The translations under genes and the position numbers were made by a program. The notes beneath the pieces are model-generated. The model was not told where the DNA came from. It ran no database searches and was given only the letters and a program-made list of their open reading frames with translations. Below are positions 7,155 to 10,173 of a stretch of 10,173 nt of DNA, piece by piece (position 1 is the stretch's first letter; every line of letters begins with the position of its first letter). The stretch comes from Larix sibirica (taxonomy: Eukaryota > Streptophyta > Pinopsida > Pinales > Pinaceae), in the NCBI GenBank assembly GCA_004151065.3, contig NWUY0303874231.1:1-10173 (forward strand), read 5' to 3'.

Positions 7155-8106
7155 AAGTGCTTCTCCTTTGTACATCAATTTACAAAACTAAAATATTGCT
7201 TTCAATTGAACTATGAAGCCATTGATTATTTACTGTTTTTAAGCAGATCTGGGAGAAAATATCTCACAAGATAAACAAGCACCAAGAAGCATCGTCATTT
7301 GGGAAGAATCCTCTAGCTCTGAGCGTATCAGCGTGCATAAACCTCAAGATAGGTGAATAATTTTTTAAGTATCAATCCGTTCCTAGGTAATCTTATTATC
7401 CAAATGCATATAGGTCAAAGACCAAAGTAGTTCCGTCAAATAAAAATGACACTCATACACATGAGTTGTATTCTTCAATGGACATTGTGCATTCTTGTGA
7501 TTCTCATGAGCAGCATCATGGGTTAATTAGGAATCTGAGTCGGCTCGAATCAAGTTTTTTTTAGCTTCCTCCAAGCTTCTCTTCATCTCTGGAAAATCAA
7601 AATGAGTTTATGAATCCAAATCAGTGCAAAGCAATTTTTGTTGAGCAACCTCCTCGTTTCGCTTCATTGCTAGAACATTAATACAAGTTTAATATCCTGA
7701 AACAACGAGAACCAAGTTCTGTTGAGATGCTTCCACGAATCGCTTCATTACCAGAATCATGCTCTGTAAATCCACCCCCATGACTTAAGTCATTGACATA
7801 TTCAGGTCCTCCTTTGTTTCTAAGAATAATAGTAAAGGTGAGGGGAATATTGGGTTTGTGCAAGAGCCTTTTCCAGGGTTTGTGATTGTTGTTCTGGGTA
7901 TTTTCATGTTTATGGTGTATATACACCCATTTATTTGTTATGTATATTATATTGTTTCTTGGCTCAAAGAAAACTTGGATGAGTTGATCTATTCTTTGAG
8001 TCTCCTTGTAACCGAAGCTAAAATGTTCCCATCATTTCTTTTGGAATTATTTCACTTTCAACTCCATTCTAGTCAGAAATATTATACTATAGTGTTGGAT
8101 TAGTTA
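7116..8106 (+). pseudogene. Gene X, copy B: decayed multi-exon gene of unknown family
   Basis: Unknown family. Three exon-like blocks join in phase: 7116-7152 (GDFRLANLFSPK, last base C, donor GTAAGT at 7153); 7247-7352 (106 nt, acceptor AAGCAG, donor GTGAAT at 7353); and from 7414 (acceptor CATATAG). Spliced, the first junction reads SPKHLGEN and the second PQDRSKTK. Introns are 94 and 61 bp; the latter is at the short limit for plants. The third block continues SKTKVVPSNKND, DSHEQHHGLIRNLSR and PPRFASLLE. It shares two stops with copy A (TAG 7562-7564, TGA 7781-7783) and has its own TAA at 7679-7681. A one-base indel near 7865-7875 shifts the hydrophobic tail (VIVVLGIFMFMVYIHPFICY) into another frame, open to 8103. 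The product would be soluble then membrane-anchored, but this copy is dead. Minus-strand open frames here look like shadows. Confidence 0.52.
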
Positions 8107-8189
8107 GATTTTTGGTACATTAAGATGTTTTATTCTTTATCTTATTGGTCATGGCCTCGAGCCTCTTCTCTGAGTGGATATATTGCTTG

Positions 8190-9300
8190 TAATTGGAGTC
8201 TTAACGCTTTTGGATTTTCTTGTATCTTGATGCTAGTTTTTGCATTTATTTGATTGTTTTGAACAAATTTCTTTAATTTTCATTCACACATAAAAGTATT
8301 GAAGTTTCCCTTTCTCTAAAGATCCTGTGATTTCGTTCTTTCCATATGGTCCAAATTATTAAAAATGGAAGTATCTCCCGTAAGTTTCCATAGCAAGTTC
8401 AGTACTTTGGATTTGTATTTACCTTTGTCCCACTTTCTGAAAAGCGGAGTGATTTATGTTTTACATTTCCTTTTGGACTTTCTCATTGTTACCTATAGGT
8501 TGTCCCAACACCCCAATGCTATTTATGCATTTGACTAGAAGGCATCTGGCTTTTATTCCTTCTGTGTTGCAATTGTAGCAGATAGATGGACCAAGGAAAC
8601 ATCATTCATGCATATTTCATAAGTTAGTATTTGATTAGGGTAGATGAGATCTGCAAATTTTAATGCATGAACCTTGATTCCATATTTTTGTCCAACTTTT
8701 ATTGGGTACAATATCCCCATCTTCTTGGATTCACAACAAATAAGTTTGTTGAACTGAAAAATTTCCTGAGCTTTATATGCCCCCATCTTACTCTATCCTC
8801 TTCATTCAAGAAGTAGATTCCTATCTTCTGGATAAGTTTACAAAGTCTCTCTTAATTCATAGTTTAGATTGTCCAACCATGAGAATGTCGACTTCCATTT
8901 ACTTTCTTGTGAAGTCTAGATAAGTTAAAGAAACTTATGTTTTCTCAATGTCTATTCTTATCCAATCGCTTATTTCAAATTCCTAATTGGCTTCTGCTAG
9001 GTTTTCCCCTATTTCTATAAGTTGGGTTTATGCCCTTGAAGACTCCCAAAGCAAGACCATTTTGTCGTTTTTTACTTCTCCAAATCTCTAAGCTTTAGCT
9101 AGTTTCCCATCATGTTGGATACCCATTCCAGATGGCAGATGCTTTTGGGGAAGGAATCAATTCTCACTAAAACTCCATTGTATATTTATTCTTTTATATT
9201 CTATACCATTATGTGCCTTTCTCATTGTAATCTTGTCCTTCGAGAGCTATATTGAAATATTTCCATTTCTAAATTAGACCTGAAGATTTTGGATTTCAAA
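8190..9300 (-). pseudogene. LINE-type retroelement ORF2, C-terminal remnant
   Basis: Read on the minus strand, pieces of the region after the reverse transcriptase of plant LINEs can be recognised. In 5'-3' minus order: IQKIGIYFLNEEDRVRWG (ending near 8780), WTKIWNQ (8674-8694), a GPSICYNC...CLLVKC cysteine pattern (about 8525-8605) like zf-RVT, and PFLIIWTIWKERNHRIF (8318-8368), the typical IWKERN block before the C-terminal end. The pieces lie in different frames and stops are frequent, so it is an old, inactive copy. Beyond about 8830 the minus strand is still coding-like but I recognise no RT catalytic motif, so the upper boundary is a guess. Its 3' side stops where direct repeat copy B begins. 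Confidence 0.68.
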
Positions 9301-10173
9301 TTTTTGTTGCATCCCACAAGAGAACACTTTCCGTCTTGGTTTGTAACACTTGAAAAAAAATTCTGTTTCCATTTTTATTTTGTAATATTACAAGGTTTTC
9401 AATTTTGTCATAGTTGGTCACCAGCATGACCAGCGCTACATCCTTGGGATAAGCGCTTAATGGTATATAGTATATACAATGGATTTTATAATGATTATAT
9501 TTAAAACAAAAAAATATTAGAAATTATTAGAAATTGCAAATTTCTTTTAATTGGAAAATTCATAAACAAAAAGCAAGTTACAAATCTATATCGGAAACAA
9601 TGAAAAATTCATTGAAGAAATTAATTTTGCATCCCAAAATACATCCACCACGCTGAAAATCCACAAACAACGATGCATATGCACAAATAGCTTATCGAGT
9701 ATGTTGGAGAGTTATCAAAAACCTACTGGTGTGTGGACATGTGATCCTTTGACCATTCTACCATGCATGCATGAGCATGGAAAATCATGTTTAAGGAAGA
9801 GATTAAAATGCAAGAAGTTCTGATCATTGGAGTCACCATTAAGTTCACTAGAGTTTTTTTAATATAGGATGGACGACTCATTACACATTAACATATTAGG
9901 AAAATAGTAACATACAACATGAAATTGTATTTATTTTCAGAAGCAAACAATCACACTATCATAATGATAGTGAAGGGAAAAGCAAGATTGTTATTAGCTT
10001 TACGAGGGTGAATGGAAAATGATGGTTGGGTTGGAAGAGAAAGGATAGATAATAATTGTTCTTTGTAATGTCCATATAATATAAATAAATAAAAATATTG
10101 TTAAAATATTTATTTAAATTAGTTACATTTTCAACACAATTTTATGAATTTTTGTGATAACACTTTATATAAA
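9300..10173. other. AT-rich stretch without a recognisable gene
   Basis: I see no gene. Minor structures are a 19-bp near-palindrome CACTATCATAATGATAGTG at 9954-9972, a CATGCATGCATG run at 9762-9773, a direct repeat of TATTAGAAAT near 9515-9530, and a GC-richer patch at 9420-9465 with two AGCGCT words. None of these forms a convincing functional unit. Confidence 0.4.

Larger units (their letters stand above)
6528..8178 (+). repeat. Long direct repeat, copy B (about 1.65 kb)
   Basis: This is the second copy of the repeat at 2925-4573, same orientation, from GACTATAT to GAGTGGA. After GAGTGGA it continues TATATTGC into the LINE relic, whereas copy A continues into the TAR relic. The shared part therefore ends sharply at this heptamer. 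Divergence of roughly 9% is spread across coding-like and intron-like parts, which makes the duplication old rather than recent. Confidence 0.85.

Noticed and set aside
2925-8178. An intact LTR retrotransposon with copies A and B as LTRs
   Set aside because: There are no TG...CA ends, no tRNA primer-binding site after copy A, no polypurine tract before copy B, and no gag-pol between. The interior is a host gene relic with introns.
9420-9470. A tRNA-like or SINE-head structure around the two AGCGCT words
   Set aside because: I could not fit an A box, B box or cloverleaf. The palindromic words are short enough to be chance.
9762-9773. RY-type seed regulatory element (CATGCATG)
   Set aside because: The motif is present but no gene lies downstream on either strand within the window, so a promoter call has no support.
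1-10173. CRISPR arrays, bacterial operons, rRNA genes
   Set aside because: There are no regularly spaced repeats, ribosome-binding sites or rRNA-like conserved blocks; introns and a LINE show plant nuclear DNA.

Overview
The window looks like plant nuclear DNA, probably from a seed plant with a large, repeat-rich genome; a conifer or other gymnosperm is plausible but not proven. The evidence is a five-exon gene relic of a plant-specific family (alliinase / tryptophan aminotransferase-related, TAR) with GT-AG introns, a decayed plant-type LINE retroelement, AT-rich sequence and very low gene density. I see no intact protein-coding gene. Nearly everything readable is a relic.

Layout. Positions 1-2900 are AT-rich with no identifiable gene. 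They hold weak short repeats near 127-336, a coding-like but broken minus-strand stretch (about 560-1690), a small perfect inverted repeat (2473-2492) and a foldback cluster (2709-2855). Positions 2925-4573 (copy A) and 6528-8178 (copy B) are two direct repeats of about 1.65 kb, roughly 91% identical by eye. Between them, 4572-6268 carries the TAR/alliinase relic: an EGF-like exon plus four aminotransferase exons. Its 5' end is cut off where it meets copy A. The PLP-binding lysine is replaced by asparagine, there is a one-base frameshift in exon 4, and the C-terminus has collapsed. Positions 8190 to about 9300 hold, on the minus strand, the C-terminal end of a LINE ORF2 (zf-RVT-like cysteine region and a WKERN motif) full of stops and frameshifts. 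Positions 9300-10173 are AT-rich with nothing recognised.

The least expected observation is inside the direct repeats. Each appears to be a decayed, spliced plus-strand gene of unknown family (called gene X here). Three exon-like blocks join in phase through GT-AG introns in copy B, and an acceptor is mutated in copy A. A downstream hydrophobic segment and a tandem array of 57-bp (19-codon) units are also shared. The window is therefore best read as a gene graveyard: a duplicated relic of gene X flanks a truncated TAR relic, and a LINE relic adjoins on the opposite strand. Nothing indicates that these genes act together.
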